Position numbers and translations under genes: made by a program. Below, piece after piece: positions 62,801 through 64,000 of a stretch of DNA of 64,000 nucleotides. The stretch covers positions 4,216,001 to 4,280,000 of the forward strand of contig JAUTDP010000003.1 in the NCBI GenBank assembly GCA_033439795.1, given 5' to 3'. Positions within the stretch are counted from its first letter, which is position 1; the number at the start of each line of letters is the position of its first letter. This stretch comes from Sordaria brevicollis (taxonomy: Eukaryota > Ascomycota > Sordariomycetes > Sordariales > Sordariaceae). The notes under the pieces were generated by a model. That model was not told where the DNA came from. It saw only the letters and a list, made by a program, of their open reading frames with translations, and made no database searches.

Positions 62801-63962
62801 CTCCTCCTCCTGAGACATTCTTTGCCCTTGGGTTCGTCCGTCACAATTCCACGAATATCCTGGCGCTGGAAACCGAAGACTGCTTACCGTGCTGTGCTTC
62901 CACTTATCGTCCTCTCTGCTGGGACCCGGACTCGGACGACTCAGGCCGGAGCAAGTCGACGGGAGACCTGAAGAGTGGAGCCTTGTGTGTGGGGCGCATC
63001 GGGATCTGACACTAAAAGCGGGCGTTGCTCTGGATACGACGAGAAACAGGCGCCAAACAGCCGCACGCCCAGGCCGTCCCTCGTCCGTGCTCTGCCCGTC
63101 GCAAACACTGCACTTTGGAAAATCCGCCAGTGGAGTGGGCTGAGTGGTTGGTGGTTGGTGGTTGGTGTTTTTAAAGGATCAGGATCCTGTCAAGTAATAC
63201 CTCTGTTATGTACACCCATCACCACCTACGTACGTACCTGAAAAGTACCTGAAGAGTCTCAGCTTCGAACCTGTATTCTAGAGCAAAAAAAGGTTGTATC
63301 TTGGACGGGCAAGAACGGCTCGCATAGTCACAAGAAAGAGGGGACGGACGGGACTCGGCCACAGTCCGTCATTTCCTCAACTTCACTTGTTCCTTCCACT
63401 TCCTGGGACTATTCATCACCTTGAGTTGTCACTTCACCACCACTTCCTTCCTTCTTTCCGTCCGCTGTCCCTTCTCCCTTCCTTCCCACTTTCTTTCTTC
63501 TCTCATCACCTCGTCCTCACCCACCATCGCTTTGTGCGCATTCCTTTTTGCTTCTTCCTTGCGACCTCATCCACCGTCGCTTGTTCTTCCTTTCCTCGGC
63601 ACCTTCATGGAATGTTTGTGAGCCTCTTGATTTGAGCGCATCGCATATCCTTTTTCGCGACCTACACGACTGCTGCCGTGGAATCTCCCGTCGACTCGAC
63701 TCGCCTTGTAGTTCTAGGCCTCACAGCTGCAGACCATAAGCAAGTCCCAGCTGCACGTCATATTTCGCCCATACTTTAGGCCTCTTGCTGCAGCCAAATA
63801 TTACGGTACCTTTTCGGCACGCCCCGCGCCTGAACTAGCGACCAGGTCCTGCCCGACACGACGCTCCACGACGACGACGGCTTCACCGTCGTTGATCAAC
63901 ACTATACTCACCGTACCGCCCACATTCGTTATAACATATCCGAGAGTAAACATCCGCCCAAC
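59883..63962. other. Intergenic region, 4.1 kb, with one possible small ORF
   Basis: This holds the EFL1 3' UTR and, towards the right, the promoter and long pyrimidine-rich leader (about 63,360-63,600) of the gene starting at 63963. Apart from the possible 52-codon ORF listed separately, no frame has codon bias or recognisable motifs. Several in-frame ATGs occur in the presumed leader (for example 63421, 63548), so upstream ORFs are possible. Confidence 0.45.
61437..61595 (-). CDS. Possible 52-aa small protein
   Basis: ATG at 61595 to TAA at 61437. About half the codons end in C (AAC, TCC, GTC, TTC, ATC, GGC), as in the well-expressed genes of this window and unlike other short frames nearby. 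The product is hydrophilic, contains MFVLGNTHNNDKFENAHIS and ends FSGLPSDAAFY. No signal peptide or membrane segment. Pyrimidine-rich sequence precedes the ATG, so this could be the last exon of a spliced gene; an upstream ATG at about 61682 (MAKFIPEK) lies in another frame. The family is not recognised. Low to moderate confidence, resting on codon bias only. Confidence 0.35.
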   Translation of the reverse strand: MLQVINNPSSSVFNNPSMFVLGNTHNNDKFENAHISARSCQFSGLPSDAAFY

Positions 63963-64000
63963 ATGGATACCAGCTACCTGGCGCAACAGGTCAACAGCAT
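63963..64000 (+). CDS. Start of a gene cut by the right edge
   Basis: ATG at 63963 in good context (CCAACATGGAT) opens MDTSYLAQQVNS and runs off the window. It follows a long pyrimidine-rich leader, which supports a real start. The first residues remind me of fungal Ase1/MAP65-type spindle midzone proteins, but 12 complete residues are too few to assign a function, and I leave it unnamed. Confidence 0.5.
   Translation, partial: MDTSYLAQQVNS

Noticed and set aside
1..64000. tRNA, 5S rRNA and CRISPR arrays
   Set aside because: No B-box or A-box pairs with cloverleaf pairing, no match to the start of fungal 5S rRNA that I could recall, and no regularly spaced repeats. This was an eye scan only; a tRNA or Rfam search would be decisive.

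Overview
The window looks like nuclear DNA of a filamentous ascomycete, most likely Sordariales close to Neurospora or Sordaria (inference). The genes have short introns of about 60-110 nt with GTAAGT-like donors, CTAAC or CTGAC branch points and YAG acceptors, C-ending codons are favoured, and two long tracts carry the mark of repeat-induced point mutation (RIP): very AT-rich, TpA-rich, almost no CpA/TpG, while CpG survives.

Left arm (1-14,132): a partial unknown gene on the minus strand, divergent from RRP5 (three exons, 1,801 aa, rRNA processing), then a conserved fungal protein of unknown function (543 aa, minus) and about 2 kb without a gene.

Middle (14,133-39,508): two nested transposon blocks separated by 2.5 kb of normal-GC DNA. 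Block 1 (14,133-25,826) is a PIF/Harbinger-type DNA transposon of about 4 kb with perfect 25-bp terminal inverted repeats. A 7,662-bp Ty3/Gypsy retrotransposon (286-bp LTRs, TAATA target duplication) has inserted into it. Block 2 (28,294-39,499) is a Mutator-like (MULE) transposon of about 4 kb with 85-bp inverted repeats and a 9-bp target duplication. Its transposase reading frame is split by a second, different 7,249-bp Ty3/Gypsy element (307-bp LTRs, TAAAT target duplication). All coding regions in both blocks are RIP-degraded, but the families can still be read by following translated motifs through the mutations.

Right arm (39,509-64,000): after a gene-free 3.5 kb come a GPHR-family membrane protein (minus), a universal-stress-protein-domain gene with a 1.25-kb first intron (minus), about 4.9 kb without a clear gene, and eIF3 subunit L (minus) divergent from the ribosome-maturation GTPase EFL1/RIA1 (plus). 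A possible 52-aa small ORF follows. The window ends 13 codons into another plus-strand gene.

Functionally, RRP5 (early pre-rRNA cleavage), EFL1 (release of the anti-association factor from 60S subunits) and eIF3l (initiation) all belong to ribosome production and use. The gene-poor RIP blocks between 12 and 43 kb are probably heterochromatic. No tRNA, 5S rRNA or CRISPR array was found by eye.
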